Source of the DNA: Maridesulfovibrio bastinii DSM 16055
GTDB taxonomy: Bacteria > Desulfobacterota > Desulfovibrionia > Desulfovibrionales > Desulfovibrionaceae
Direction: 5' to 3'
DNA: 64,000 bases
Assembly (NCBI RefSeq): GCF_000429985.1
Contig: NZ_AUCX01000010.1
Span: 1 to 64,000 of the forward strand
Below are positions 43,343-52,718 of this stretch, piece after piece. Below the pieces are notes generated by a model. That model was given only the letters and a program-made list of their open reading frames with translations. It made no database searches and was not told the DNA's origin. A program made the translations under genes and the position numbers. Position 1 is the stretch's first letter. Each line of letters opens with the position of its first letter.

Positions 43343-44617
43343 CTATCCTTTATTTACTTGGGCTTTTACAGAGCCTTTAGCCGAAGAATCCATGTTTCCG
43401 GCCTGTTCCTTTGGTCTGATCTGTCCGGTTTCATCAATGACAACCATTTCTTTGGTTCTGACAGGTGCTCCGGCACTGATGAACTGCAATCCTTTAACGA
43501 TTACCATGTCACCTTCATTCACACCGGATTCGACAAGCCAGTTATTGCCGAGGTCTCTGCGAACAGTAAGAGTTCTCTGTTCTACTTTACCTTCTTTATT
43601 AACGAACATGGCAATAGGCTCACCTCTGGTATTTCTGCTCACAGCCATCTGCGGAACAAGGAAAGCATCGGTAACAACACCTTCGGTGATAATAGCCCGC
43701 ACATACATGCCGGGAAGAAGCAGACGATCCGGATTAGGGAATTCTGCCCTCATTATATATGTTCCGGTGTCTTCATCTACGTTAGCTTCCGCAAATTTAA
43801 GAATACCTTCAATGGGATACAGACTTCCGTTTTCAAGACGAAGTTTTACCTTTATAGCAGATCCTGATATCTGGATACGCCCGGAAGCGATTTCCTGTCT
43901 CAGGTTCAGAAAACTCGTGCTGGACTGGGTGAGGTCAACATTTATGGGATCGAGACAACGAATAGTTGTAAGTGGCGTCGCCTGATTAGCAGTCACAAGG
44001 GCACCCTGAGTAAGGGACGATTTTGCGATTCTGCCGCTTATAGGAGCCTTAATGTCAGTGTGATCAAGATTGATGCGGGCAGTCTGCCTTCTTGCCTTTG
44101 CAGAAGACACCGCTGCCTTGGCTGCTTCGTATGCGGCTTTAGCATCTTCATAGTCCTGTGAGCTGACCGCTTTGTGCTTTATGAGCTTTGCGTCACGCAT
44201 AGCCTTGCTGCGGGCGCTTGGCAGTTCAGCCTCAGCCTGACGAAGCGCAGCCACGGCACTGTCATATTCGGCCTTGTATGTTGAGGGATCTATTTTATAT
44301 AGAACGTCACCGGCCTTGACTTCACTTCCTTCGCGGAAGAGACGCTCCAGAATAATGCCGTCAACCTGCGGTCTAACGTCAGCAATGACTGATGCCGTTG
44401 TTCTGCCCGGCAGTTCAGCGGTGAGGTTTACAGGCTGCTTATGCAGTTTTATAACGCCCACTTCAACAGGCGGACGTTCAGTTTTTTTGTCTTCTTTTTT
44501 TTCGTCGCAACCTGCGAGGCCGCCTAAAACCATCAGGAATAACAAAGCTATAATTCCTGTCGTTACGGCCTTCCGCGACGACTTAGATCCATTCTTATAA
44601 ATTTTGGTGATCTTCAA
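43343..44617 (-). CDS. RND efflux periplasmic adaptor lipoprotein
   Basis: 424 aa from TTG 44617, chosen because a perfect AAGGAGG lies 7 bp upstream (44624-44630); an ATG further out at 44647 has none. Lipobox LGGLAGC, acidic/Lys linker, then lipoyl, alpha-hairpin (about 110-180) and beta-barrel domains of the AcrA/MexA family. Bridges the pump and the outer-membrane duct. First gene of the operon. Confidence 0.95.
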   Translation of the reverse strand: MKITKIYKNGSKSSRKAVTTGIIALLFLMVLGGLAGCDEKKEDKKTERPPVEVGVIKLHKQPVNLTAELPGRTTASVIADVRPQVDGIILERLFREGSEVKAGDVLYKIDPSTYKAEYDSAVAALRQAEAELPSARSKAMRDAKLIKHKAVSSQDYEDAKAAYEAAKAAVSSAKARRQTARINLDHTDIKAPISGRIAKSSLTQGALVTANQATPLTTIRCLDPINVDLTQSSTSFLNLRQEIASGRIQISGSAIKVKLRLENGSLYPIEGILKFAEANVDEDTGTYIMRAEFPNPDRLLLPGMYVRAIITEGVVTDAFLVPQMAVSRNTRGEPIAMFVNKEGKVEQRTLTVRRDLGNNWLVESGVNEGDMVIVKGLQFISAGAPVRTKEMVVIDETGQIRPKEQAGNMDSSAKGSVKAQVNKG

Positions 44618-44655
44618 TGTGATCCTCCTTGACCCTCGCAAGAGCATTAATTACG

Positions 44656-44669
44656 GTACTTGGCAGTAC
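44656..44669. promoter_or_regulatory. Candidate TetR operator
   Basis: GTACT-TGGC-AGTAC, perfect 5-bp arms, located in the 117-bp gap between the divergent efflux operon and tetR gene. The position suits repression of the pump by the TetR protein. Confidence 0.45.
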
Positions 44670-44734
44670 TCTTATTTGCCTCAAGCTTTGGTGTCAATAC
44701 GGGCAATTGTAAAAAAATGTGAAAAGGAGTTAAC

Positions 44735-45382
44735 ATGAGCGACACAACTAAACATGCCAGACGCGGCCGTACCAAGGTGATGTCGGATGAAAAAAGACGG
44801 GCCGATATTGTTGCCAAAGCAGAAGAATTATTCATTCACAACGGGTATGGAAAGACTTCTACCGACGAAATTGCCGCACAATGCAAAATATCCAAGCAGA
44901 CGCTATACAGACTCTTTCCGGGTAAAATAGACCTCTTCGCAGCGGTAGTGGAATCACACAGAATGCGCATGATTGACCTGAGCAGCGACTGCGATGAACT
45001 CCCCATAGAAGAAGCTCTGGCTAAAATTTTTATGATTGAACTTGATCAGCAGGCATATGAAATAAGGGCCTCCTTCATTCGCACGGCAAATACTGAATCC
45101 CTGCAGCACCCCAATCTGCGCGAAATTCTCAAAACACACGGCGGTATTAAAAACAGGATTCAATTAACTGAGTGGCTGGACCGGCAATGTGAACAAGGTA
45201 AACTGTCAATTGAGAATACTGCCAGCGCAGCACAAATGCTGATGGATATGCTTACAGGAGCAGTTATCTTTGACGCCATAGGTGGATTCAGCTGGGATAA
45301 AACTGAAAACCGTATTGCCCACTTCCGGCAGTGTATCTCACTTTTTCTTAGCGGTGCCCTTCCCGGCAGGGATCAGGACTAA
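44735..45382 (+). CDS. TetR-family regulator of the efflux pump
   Basis: 215 aa. N-terminal helix-turn-helix (about 30-75: IVAKAEELFIHNGYGKTSTDEIAAQCKISKQTLYRLF), variable ligand-binding C-terminal domain. AAAAGGAG precedes the ATG. Divergent from the adaptor gene, as with acrR or ttgR. Likely a local repressor released by pump substrates. Confidence 0.92.
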   Translation: MSDTTKHARRGRTKVMSDEKRRADIVAKAEELFIHNGYGKTSTDEIAAQCKISKQTLYRLFPGKIDLFAAVVESHRMRMIDLSSDCDELPIEEALAKIFMIELDQQAYEIRASFIRTANTESLQHPNLREILKTHGGIKNRIQLTEWLDRQCEQGKLSIENTASAAQMLMDMLTGAVIFDAIGGFSWDKTENRIAHFRQCISLFLSGALPGRDQD

Positions 45383-45936
45383 AATCCAGTCACTCTGAGA
45401 TTCTTTGCATCATTAAAAAACATATCAATTTTAGAAGGACTTACAGCAACAACTGTACACAAAGAACCAATTCTTTATTCATTTAGAATATAAATAAAAT
45501 TTAATTTTATCAAGGCGATATTTTTTAGCACAAGAATAAATTCAGTGCAGATTTTAACGTATTTTAACATTTTCTTAATAAATGAATATCAACAACATTT
45601 TTCTACACAGCACATCTGTTTGATAAAATTCCATTTTTACAAAAACAGCAGACAACTTATGGCATATTCAGCACATACTGTTTCCAGTGTTATTTTATAA
45701 TTATGGTTTACAACTTTAACATTATCAATTTTTAGCTGACATATTAACGATTTTAAAAGGGATATGTTATATATAAAAATAACAGTACTTATTTAATATA
45801 CTAAATTTAAAAGAAATATAGACCTTCACCATTAATTAGCGCACATACTGTTACGATTGATTGATATCCTTTTTACATGCTCCCTATTCTGCAATCGTAA
45901 ATTCAAGCTGCCACTAAACATTCATATAATGGATGT
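45383..45936. other. AT-rich convergent intergenic region with a 12-bp direct repeat
   Basis: 554 bp between convergent genes, no ORF. GCACATACTGTT occurs at 45671-45682 and 45841-45852, and a near copy GCACATCTGTTT near 45609. No good terminator hairpin was found. Function unknown. Confidence 0.45.
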
Positions 45937-47361
45937 TTATCCCTGCTCCACATTTTTTTTCTTACAGTATTTGCTGACGGCCTGTCTGCTGACACCTATC
46001 AGCTGAGCAGCAGAAGATTGATTGCCATCTGTCCTTCTAAGTGCTTCATCAAAAAGTTCCGAGCGGACTTCCTGCAATGTCGGCAGCCTGTTCCCAAAAG
46101 TTATATTTTCCACAGACGAGGACTGACCAAAAGCATTTCCGTTACTTTCAGTAACTCCGAGCAGATTTTTAAAGTGCTCCGGTTTAAGTATACCATCCCC
46201 GCACAGACTTGCCGCATCATGCACCATGTGCTGCAATTCCCGAATATTTCCGGGGAAAGAGTAATCGCTTAAAAAAGATGCAATATCATGTACATAAGCC
46301 TTGAAGTCCATTCCTGTATCAGCCCTAGTCTCTTCCACGAAATATGAAATCAGAAGCGGCAGATCCTCCATTCTGTTTCTTAACGGCGGAATCTGGATGA
46401 TATGCCCGCGCAGCCTGAAAAAAAGATCTTTCCTGAATTTACCACTCTCCTGCATCTCACTTATGGGCTTGTGGGTAGCAGCAACAATTCTTGCACTTGA
46501 ACGTTTAGCCATATCCGAGCCTATGGGCATGAACTCTTTTTCCTGCAAAAGCCGCAAAAGCTTCGTCTGGGAAACCTGGCTCATATCGCCGATTTCATCC
46601 AGAAAAAGGGTTCCGTTGCTGGCTTTCTCCACCAGCCCGATTCGCGATTCACTTGCTCCGGTAAAAGCCCCTTTTTTATGACCGAACATAGTATCTGAAA
46701 GAATATTATCATCCAGACCGGCAACATTAACAGGCACAAATCGTCCCTTGCGTCCACTGGCTTTGTGGACAGCCCGGGCGATAAGCTCCTTGCCAACCCC
46801 TGATTCCCCGGTAATAAGGACAGCTCTTGAGGTTTCTGATATTGCTTCAATATATTTGAATATAGATATCATATCCTTATGAGAGCTGATTATTTCACTG
46901 AAAAGCTCGGGCCTGTCCGGACCATCCTTGAAAAATCTCTGCCGTAATGAAGTATTTTCCTGCCGCAGTTCAAAAATTTCTATGGCATGCCTGATCCCGG
47001 CAATCAGGGTATTTCTGTCCTCGGTTTTCACAATAAAATCAAATGCGCCCTTACGGATACAGTTGACCACCGACTTAATTTCATTAAGCCCGGAAATAAC
47101 CAGCACAGGTAATTCAGGAAACTCTTCCACTATCCGGGGGATGAGGTCTTCGCCGGAGACATTAGGCATCATAAGGTCTATGGCAACGGCACAGAACATG
47201 CGGGAGCCAAGAGTTTCCATGACTTTTGTTCCATCATTTAAAAGAACAACATTATCTATGCCCTGAGATTTTAAGGTTGCTCTGAAGCTGTGCAGCCATG
47301 AATCTTCATCATCAACCAGCAGCAAAGGATATCTTGGTGTCAGTCCTGATGATTTATGCAT
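45937..47361 (-). CDS. Sigma-54 response regulator of the diol dehydratase operon
   Basis: 474 aa. Receiver with Asp62, AAA+ domain with Walker A GESGVGKE (185-192), canonical GAFTGA (231-236) and Walker B LFLDEIGD, then a helix-turn-helix (GNQSSAAQLIGVSRQAVSKY). Overlaps the kinase gene by 8 bp, so the two are coupled. It is divergent from hbpS-like and glycyl-radical genes, which it most likely activates. Confidence 0.93.
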   Translation of the reverse strand: MHKSSGLTPRYPLLLVDDEDSWLHSFRATLKSQGIDNVVLLNDGTKVMETLGSRMFCAVAIDLMMPNVSGEDLIPRIVEEFPELPVLVISGLNEIKSVVNCIRKGAFDFIVKTEDRNTLIAGIRHAIEIFELRQENTSLRQRFFKDGPDRPELFSEIISSHKDMISIFKYIEAISETSRAVLITGESGVGKELIARAVHKASGRKGRFVPVNVAGLDDNILSDTMFGHKKGAFTGASESRIGLVEKASNGTLFLDEIGDMSQVSQTKLLRLLQEKEFMPIGSDMAKRSSARIVAATHKPISEMQESGKFRKDLFFRLRGHIIQIPPLRNRMEDLPLLISYFVEETRADTGMDFKAYVHDIASFLSDYSFPGNIRELQHMVHDAASLCGDGILKPEHFKNLLGVTESNGNAFGQSSSVENITFGNRLPTLQEVRSELFDEALRRTDGNQSSAAQLIGVSRQAVSKYCKKKNVEQG

Positions 47362-49249
47362 CCTTTTCCCCTTCCCCTGTTACAGGAATTGAAAATCTTG
47401 CCACTGTTCCACCGCCCGGATTTGCCGTAAATACCAGCTCTCCACCATGTTCCTGAACAATTGATGAAGATACAGACAATCCAAGTCCCGTCCCACCGCA
47501 GTTCCGTTTAGTAGTAAAAAAAGGATCCATTATTTTTTTCAAATGCTCTTCTTTTATCCCTATCCCTTCATCACAGACAATTATGTCAATTTTATTTTCT
47601 TCTTCAACATAACGGGAGGAGAGATAGATTCCCTGACTGCGGTCAGTTAGAGCTTCACAGGAATTAACAAGCAGATTTATCAGCACCTGTGAAAGTCGCT
47701 GCGAGTTTCCGCGCACTGGAGGCAGGTTGTCAGCAAGATCAATTTTAAATTTCTGCGTGGTTTTGCTGATCATATTTTCTAAAAGCCGCAACGAATTTTT
47801 AATAACACTGTCGAGATCAACATCCCACATAAGTTCACCGGGCTGGAGTCTGGAATAATCCTTGAGACTGTTGACTATGCCGCTTATGCGCGTAGCCCCC
47901 TCACGCATTCTGGACAGCAGATCGGGCATGAAACTCCTTAGTTCCGAGTACTCAAGCCCTCCGGCAAGGAATTCTCCATTCTCATGATAATAATCTTCAA
48001 GCACAGGTGAAATATCCGCCCAGATTTCATCCATTAACGGGAGGTTAAGGGTCATAAAACTGTTCGGGTTATTAATTTCATGCGCCATACCGGAGACAAG
48101 AATTCCCAGTGAAACCATTTTATCAGCCTGAATCAGCTGTTGCTCTTTTTCTTTGGCCTGTCGCTCGGATTCAACTCTTTCAGTAATATCGCGAATAGCG
48201 CAGACACTTACCTTTTCTCCCTGAAATATAATTTCACGCTGCTGAATTTCGCAAATCAGTTCTTTACCGTCACGGTTGCGAAAGTTGGCGTCAAAGCGGG
48301 ATTTACGATTTTCAGAAGTGTATTCACGAACCAGATTCCTGTAATCAGGAGTGGCCAGATCTTCAATTCTAAGCCCTGAAAAATCCTCCTGATTATAGCC
48401 GAAAACCCTCTGCCCGGCTTTATTGGAAGTAAGGATTTCTCCTTCATGATGGAAAAAAATTGCTTCAAAAGTAGACTGTGCAAGCTGGCGGAATCTTTCC
48501 TCACTCTCTCTTAGAGCCGCTTCCGCAACGTGCCTTCTTTCAATAGCCTGAGCCTGAAGAAAATTTTTACGGGCCAGAATAGAAAGCTGATTAGCAATAA
48601 GACATAATGCGTTGCAGACGTTTAAAAACTGCTCGCGGGACATCACCGGGACTTCACTCAAAGCATCCATAAACACATCTTCATCCACGCCGATTTCACG
48701 GGCGTAGGATTTGATCCGCTCATCGTCCTGCGGCGGACAGCGAACCTGTCCCACTATCCAGTTGGCAATGTGGCGGTCACCAACATAAAAACTGGTACCT
48801 CCGTCCCATAATCCACCACTTAGACAGGGCCGAGTTATCGGCTCCAGAGGACTTTTGGTTCCGAAAGAAGCATCAGAGCGCATACAATTTTTCAAGCCCT
48901 TGGGAGTCCTGCGGATAAGGTCCCGGCATAACCGGCAGAACCTGCTGGGTTTTGTAATAGGACGGCCGTCAAGATCGGTTATGATTGACGCGACGTTGGT
49001 TGCTTCTGAAAATGCGTCCTGAATTTTCTGCAAGGCCTCAACATCAAAGTAATCCTCAAAGCGGTACTCTTCTTCACTTTTACTAAGTCCGTCCCAACTG
49101 TTTTTTACCGAACATCTGCCGCCCAGATTTCCACAAAGTGACTGTGAAGCCTCAAGTTCCTCTATCCTTCCACGCAGCAGATTAATCTCTTCAAGAAAAT
49201 CTTCCGGCAACTGCGCCGTGTTATTTGAAAAAACTTTTTCTGAATCCAT
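47354..49249 (-). CDS. PocR-domain sensor histidine kinase
   Basis: 631 aa, soluble. N-terminal coiled coil, PocR sensory domain (about 66-235) with its cysteines (Cys105, Cys108, Cys122, Cys142), PAS domain (about 245-360), HisKA with His390 (GMAHEINNPNSF) and HATPase_c (GGTGLGLSVS). The PocR domain is the 1,2-propanediol/glycerol sensing module of the Salmonella pdu/cob activator. Beside a diol dehydratase this points strongly to diol sensing. Confidence 0.92.
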   Translation of the reverse strand: MDSEKVFSNNTAQLPEDFLEEINLLRGRIEELEASQSLCGNLGGRCSVKNSWDGLSKSEEEYRFEDYFDVEALQKIQDAFSEATNVASIITDLDGRPITKPSRFCRLCRDLIRRTPKGLKNCMRSDASFGTKSPLEPITRPCLSGGLWDGGTSFYVGDRHIANWIVGQVRCPPQDDERIKSYAREIGVDEDVFMDALSEVPVMSREQFLNVCNALCLIANQLSILARKNFLQAQAIERRHVAEAALRESEERFRQLAQSTFEAIFFHHEGEILTSNKAGQRVFGYNQEDFSGLRIEDLATPDYRNLVREYTSENRKSRFDANFRNRDGKELICEIQQREIIFQGEKVSVCAIRDITERVESERQAKEKEQQLIQADKMVSLGILVSGMAHEINNPNSFMTLNLPLMDEIWADISPVLEDYYHENGEFLAGGLEYSELRSFMPDLLSRMREGATRISGIVNSLKDYSRLQPGELMWDVDLDSVIKNSLRLLENMISKTTQKFKIDLADNLPPVRGNSQRLSQVLINLLVNSCEALTDRSQGIYLSSRYVEEENKIDIIVCDEGIGIKEEHLKKIMDPFFTTKRNCGGTGLGLSVSSSIVQEHGGELVFTANPGGGTVARFSIPVTGEGEKDA

Positions 49250-49600
49250 TTTTAGCTTTATACTCTAAACATGTTTTTAATGTTGAAATATGCGAAATAA
49301 CAATTGTGCGGTACAAAAAATGCCCAACAAATATCTTTACCGGTTATTAAAGCACAAAAAATATCTTTTTATTATTTTAGCACAACACAATGAATTGAAC
49401 TACATTCTTATAGCAATACATATTTTTTAGACAAAGCACTAAGATTATAGCCCCATAATGACACACATCACATTTCTTAAAGTCTATAAAGCATAGAGCT
49501 GACAACTTTAGCATGAAAGATGTCAACTAAAGTAACATCCTGTAAAAATCCTTACACTGTCTGTGATTTGCAGCCGAACACCTGATTTTAATGTCTCACC
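49250..49600. other. AT-rich control region of the divergent diol operons
   Basis: No ORF. TGACAAC (49500-49506) and TGTCAAC (49520-49526) form an inverted pair of half-sites like those of the palindrome at 49601-49620. The rest is AT-rich and featureless to me. Confidence 0.4.
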
Positions 49601-49620
49601 TTGTCAACCAGGGGTGACAA
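49601..49620. promoter_or_regulatory. Candidate activator site TTGTCA-N8-TGACAA
   Basis: TTGTCA (49601-49606) and TGACAA (49615-49620) are perfect inverted half-sites. It lies about 75 bp upstream of the weak -24 box at 49694, a normal enhancer distance. Confidence 0.45.
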
Positions 49621-49693
49621 ATCAAAATTAAGGAACAATAAAAAAATCTCTCTTTACTATTTAACATATTAAAATATCAAATATTATTATCTC

Positions 49694-49709
49694 TGGCACA
49701 ATTTTCTCT
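49694..49709 (+). promoter_or_regulatory. Weak sigma-54 promoter candidate
   Basis: TGGCACAATTTTCTCT. The -24 element TGGCAC is perfect, but the -12 element reads TCTC instead of TTGC, so this is tentative. About 120 bp before the first gene. Confidence 0.35.
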
Positions 49710-49826
49710 TAATGTATTGAGCAAGGGGAATTCCTGTTTATCTGAGTCTGCCCGGACCAGAGCAAGACTGTCGACATGGACCCAGAATAACCACGGATAT
49801 TCCTTGAAAAATTCAGGAGGACCCAA

Positions 49827-50231
49827 ATGCCGGTGAATACTAAAACTGCACTGCATATGATTGCCGCAGCTGAAAAAAAAGCAAAAGAAATCGGAGTTCC
49901 CATGGTCATCGCGGTAGTTGATCAGGGAGCTAATCTAGTAGCCCATGTACGCCAGAATGACGCTCTGCTGGCCAGCATTGATCTGTCACTCAACAAGGCT
50001 TTTACCGCTGTGGCGGTAAAAATGCCCACCGCAACTCTGGGTTCAATTTCACAGCCGGGTGAACAGCTTTATGGAATCCAGCATTCAAACAATGGAAGGA
50101 TTGTAATTTTCGGAGGAGGTCTGCCTATTGAAGAAGATGGTAAAATAATAGGTGCAATAGGTGTCAGCGGAGGAAGTGTGGAAGAGGACACGGCTTGTGC
50201 CGAAGCCGGCCTTGCAGCTTATTACAAATAA
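49827..50231 (+). CDS. HbpS/GlcG/PduO-C family protein
   Basis: 134 aa, AGGAGG ribosome binding site. Single DUF336 domain (MPVNTKTALHMIAAAEKKAK start, GGLPIEEDGKIIGAIGVSGG end), as in the C-terminal domain of PduO and in HbpS, which bind haem or cobalamin. In glycerol and propanediol operons it commonly accompanies the dehydratase. Its exact job is unknown. Ends 44 bp before the glycyl-radical enzyme start. Confidence 0.9.
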   Translation: MPVNTKTALHMIAAAEKKAKEIGVPMVIAVVDQGANLVAHVRQNDALLASIDLSLNKAFTAVAVKMPTATLGSISQPGEQLYGIQHSNNGRIVIFGGGLPIEEDGKIIGAIGVSGGSVEEDTACAEAGLAAYYK

Positions 50232-50275
50232 AAGAACAGGATTTAAATAAACCATTAAGAATAAGGAATGGAACA

Positions 50276-52666
50276 ATGACCAAAAACAAACCAGGTGTTG
50301 AAATCCCGAAGAGTGTTGGAGCGTCTGAACGTATCAAAAAAATTCTGGACCGTTTTCTTAATACCTCTCCGGCTATATGCGCTGAGCGCGCTGTTCTCAT
50401 TACTGAAGCCTATAAGGAAACTGAAGGACAGCCCATGCCCGTGCGCAGAGCCAAAGCTCTGGAAAAGATCCTGTCCAACATGTCAATTTTTATTCAGGAT
50501 GATGAGGTTATTGTCGGAAACCAATGTTCCATGCCCAGATCAGCTCCAATATTTCCTGAATTTTCCTGCAAATGGGTTGAAGCTGAACTTGACCGTCTTG
50601 AAAAACGTACAGCTGACGTGTTCCTTATCTCCGAAGATGTAAAAACAAAACTGCGTGACGCATTTTCTTACTGGGATGGTAAAACAGTAAACGAGATTGC
50701 CTCTAATCTCATGCCTCCAGAATCTCTTGAAGCTCATAATGAGGTTGTCTACACGGTTGGAAACTATTTTTATAATGGTGTGGGACACATCTCAGCCAAC
50801 TACGAAAAAGTCCTGACCAAAGGTCTTAATTCCATAATTGCTCAAGCTGAAGAGCGGCTTGCTGAAATAGATTTTTCAGATTCATCACAGCTTAATAAAA
50901 TGCATTTCCTGAAGTCTGTCATCATCTCCAACAAAGCGGTTATCGCCTTTGCTGAAAGATTCGCAGTTCTTGCTGAAAAGATGGCTACAGCAAGTGAAGA
51001 CTCGGAACGCAAAGCCGAGCTTATGGAAATAGCCCGCATCTGCCGCAAGGTTCCTGCTGAACCTGCTGAAACATTTCAGGAAGCTCTTCAGTCATTCTGG
51101 TTTATCCATCTTGTCATCCAGATTGAATCCAACGGACATTCAATTTCACCAATGCGTTTCGACCAGTACATGAATCCATTCCTTAAAATGGACAACATTA
51201 CCGTTGAAAAAGCGCAGGAACTTCTTGATATGCTCTGGATCAAGTTCTCTGAACTGAACAAGGTCCGTGACGAAGATTCGACCATGGCTTTTGCCGGATA
51301 CCCCATGTTTATGAACCTGATAGTGGGAGGACAGAAACGTGACGGATCCGATGCAACCAACGCTATGTCCTATCTTATCCTTCAGGCCAGTGCCAACACC
51401 AAGCTTTACGCTCCATCTCTTTCCATACGCATCCATGAAGGCACTCCTGATCCGCTCTACCACAAAGCAGCCGAACTGAGCCGTATGGGTCTTGGATACC
51501 CGGCATACTACAATGACAGAGTCATTGTTCCGGCTCTGCTTGCACGCGGTCTGGAACGTGAAGATGCCCGCGATTACGGCATCATCGGCTGTGTTGAACC
51601 ACAGGTTGGCGGAAAGACAGAAGGCTGGCACGATGCAGCATTCTACAATATGGCTAAAATCATTGAACTAAGCCTCAATGACGGAGTGGATCAGAGAACC
51701 GGAAAGCAGCTCGGACCTAAGACAGGTAATATAGATTCATTCAAATCATTTGACGATGTGATGGAAGCATACAAAACGCAGACTGCATACTTTGTAAAAC
51801 TCATGGCAGCAGCAGACAACGCTGTTGATATGTCACATGCAAAACACTGCCCGCTGCCTTTCCTGTCGTCACTTGTTGATGACTGCATCTCAGAAGGTCT
51901 TTCACTTCAGGAAGGTGGAGCACATTACAACTTTACCGGCCCGCAGGGAGTTGGAGTTGCCAACGCAGGTGATTCACTGAGTGCTATCAAAAAGCTTGTA
52001 TTTGAAGATAAAGCTATAACTCTGGAACAACTTCATGATGCACTGGCCAAGAACTTTGAAGGAATGGAAGATCTGCGCCAGATGCTTATCAACCGTGCGC
52101 CCAAATATGGTAATGATGATGATTTCGCAGATGAGATCGCAAGGGAAGCAGCTCTTGCATACTGCAATGAAGTCAACAAATATACCAATCCCCGTGGCGG
52201 CAAGTTCCAGCCGGGACTCTATCCGGCATCAGCCAATGTGCCTTTAGGCTCTGTTGTAATGGCAACCCCTGACGGCAGAAAAGCATGGACTCCGCTTGCA
52301 GACGGCGTTTCACCTATCTCCGGATATGATTCCTGCGGTCCTACGGCATCAGTTCTTTCTGTCGCCAAGCTGGATCACGAAATTGCATCCAACGGAACAC
52401 TGCTTAACCAGAAATTCCATCCCTCTGCTCTTGAAGGTGAAAAAGGACTGGATAACCTTAAAGCGGTTACTGAGACTTACTTCCAGAACGGTGGATTCCA
52501 TGTCCAGTATAACGTCATCAGCCGTGATACATTGCTGGATGCTCAGGCAAACCCTGAAAAATACAAAGGTCTTGTAGTTCGCGTTGCCGGCTACAGCGCA
52601 TTTTATACAGCCCTTGATAAATCACTCCAGGATGACATTCTGGCCCGTACTGAACAAACATTCTAA
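50276..52666 (+). CDS. B12-independent glycerol/1,2-propanediol dehydratase, glycyl-radical enzyme
   Basis: 796 aa from ATG 50276 (AAGGAATGGA upstream); the open frame to 50195 overlaps the previous gene. Radical Gly772 in RVAGYS, 24 residues from the C-terminus. Active-site residues match those known from Clostridium butyricum glycerol dehydratase at constant offset: His171, His288-Ser289 (NGHS), Cys439, Glu441 (GCVEP) and Asp453 (GWHD). This favours a diol dehydratase over choline lyase or hydroxyproline dehydratase. Isethionate or dihydroxypropanesulfonate lyases are close relatives and not fully excluded. Product would be 3-hydroxypropanal or propanal; no microcompartment genes are nearby. 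Confidence 0.9.
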   Translation: MTKNKPGVEIPKSVGASERIKKILDRFLNTSPAICAERAVLITEAYKETEGQPMPVRRAKALEKILSNMSIFIQDDEVIVGNQCSMPRSAPIFPEFSCKWVEAELDRLEKRTADVFLISEDVKTKLRDAFSYWDGKTVNEIASNLMPPESLEAHNEVVYTVGNYFYNGVGHISANYEKVLTKGLNSIIAQAEERLAEIDFSDSSQLNKMHFLKSVIISNKAVIAFAERFAVLAEKMATASEDSERKAELMEIARICRKVPAEPAETFQEALQSFWFIHLVIQIESNGHSISPMRFDQYMNPFLKMDNITVEKAQELLDMLWIKFSELNKVRDEDSTMAFAGYPMFMNLIVGGQKRDGSDATNAMSYLILQASANTKLYAPSLSIRIHEGTPDPLYHKAAELSRMGLGYPAYYNDRVIVPALLARGLEREDARDYGIIGCVEPQVGGKTEGWHDAAFYNMAKIIELSLNDGVDQRTGKQLGPKTGNIDSFKSFDDVMEAYKTQTAYFVKLMAAADNAVDMSHAKHCPLPFLSSLVDDCISEGLSLQEGGAHYNFTGPQGVGVANAGDSLSAIKKLVFEDKAITLEQLHDALAKNFEGMEDLRQMLINRAPKYGNDDDFADEIAREAALAYCNEVNKYTNPRGGKFQPGLYPASANVPLGSVVMATPDGRKAWTPLADGVSPISGYDSCGPTASVLSVAKLDHEIASNGTLLNQKFHPSALEGEKGLDNLKAVTETYFQNGGFHVQYNVISRDTLLDAQANPEKYKGLVVRVAGYSAFYTALDKSLQDDILARTEQTF

Positions 52667-52673
52667 GACTTCA

Positions 52674-52698
52674 GGCCCCGGTCGCGCAGACCGGGGCC
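52674..52698 (+). other. Strong intercistronic stem-loop between dehydratase and activase
   Basis: GGCCCCGGTC (52674-52683) pairs perfectly with GACCGGGGCC (52689-52698), loop GCGCA, no U-tract. It should stabilise the dehydratase mRNA or reduce read-through so that far less activase is made. Confidence 0.75.
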
Positions 52699-52718
52699 GT
52701 TCATAACAGGACCAAATA

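Noticed and set aside
43224-43985. 253-codon plus-strand ORF across the pump/adaptor junction
   Set aside because: Antisense to two certain RND genes, no ribosome binding site.
50276-52666. Choline trimethylamine-lyase or pyruvate formate-lyase
   Set aside because: The NGHS and GKTEGWHD segments and residue spacing follow glycerol dehydratase; there is a single active-site cysteine and no Cys-Cys pair as in pyruvate formate-lyase.
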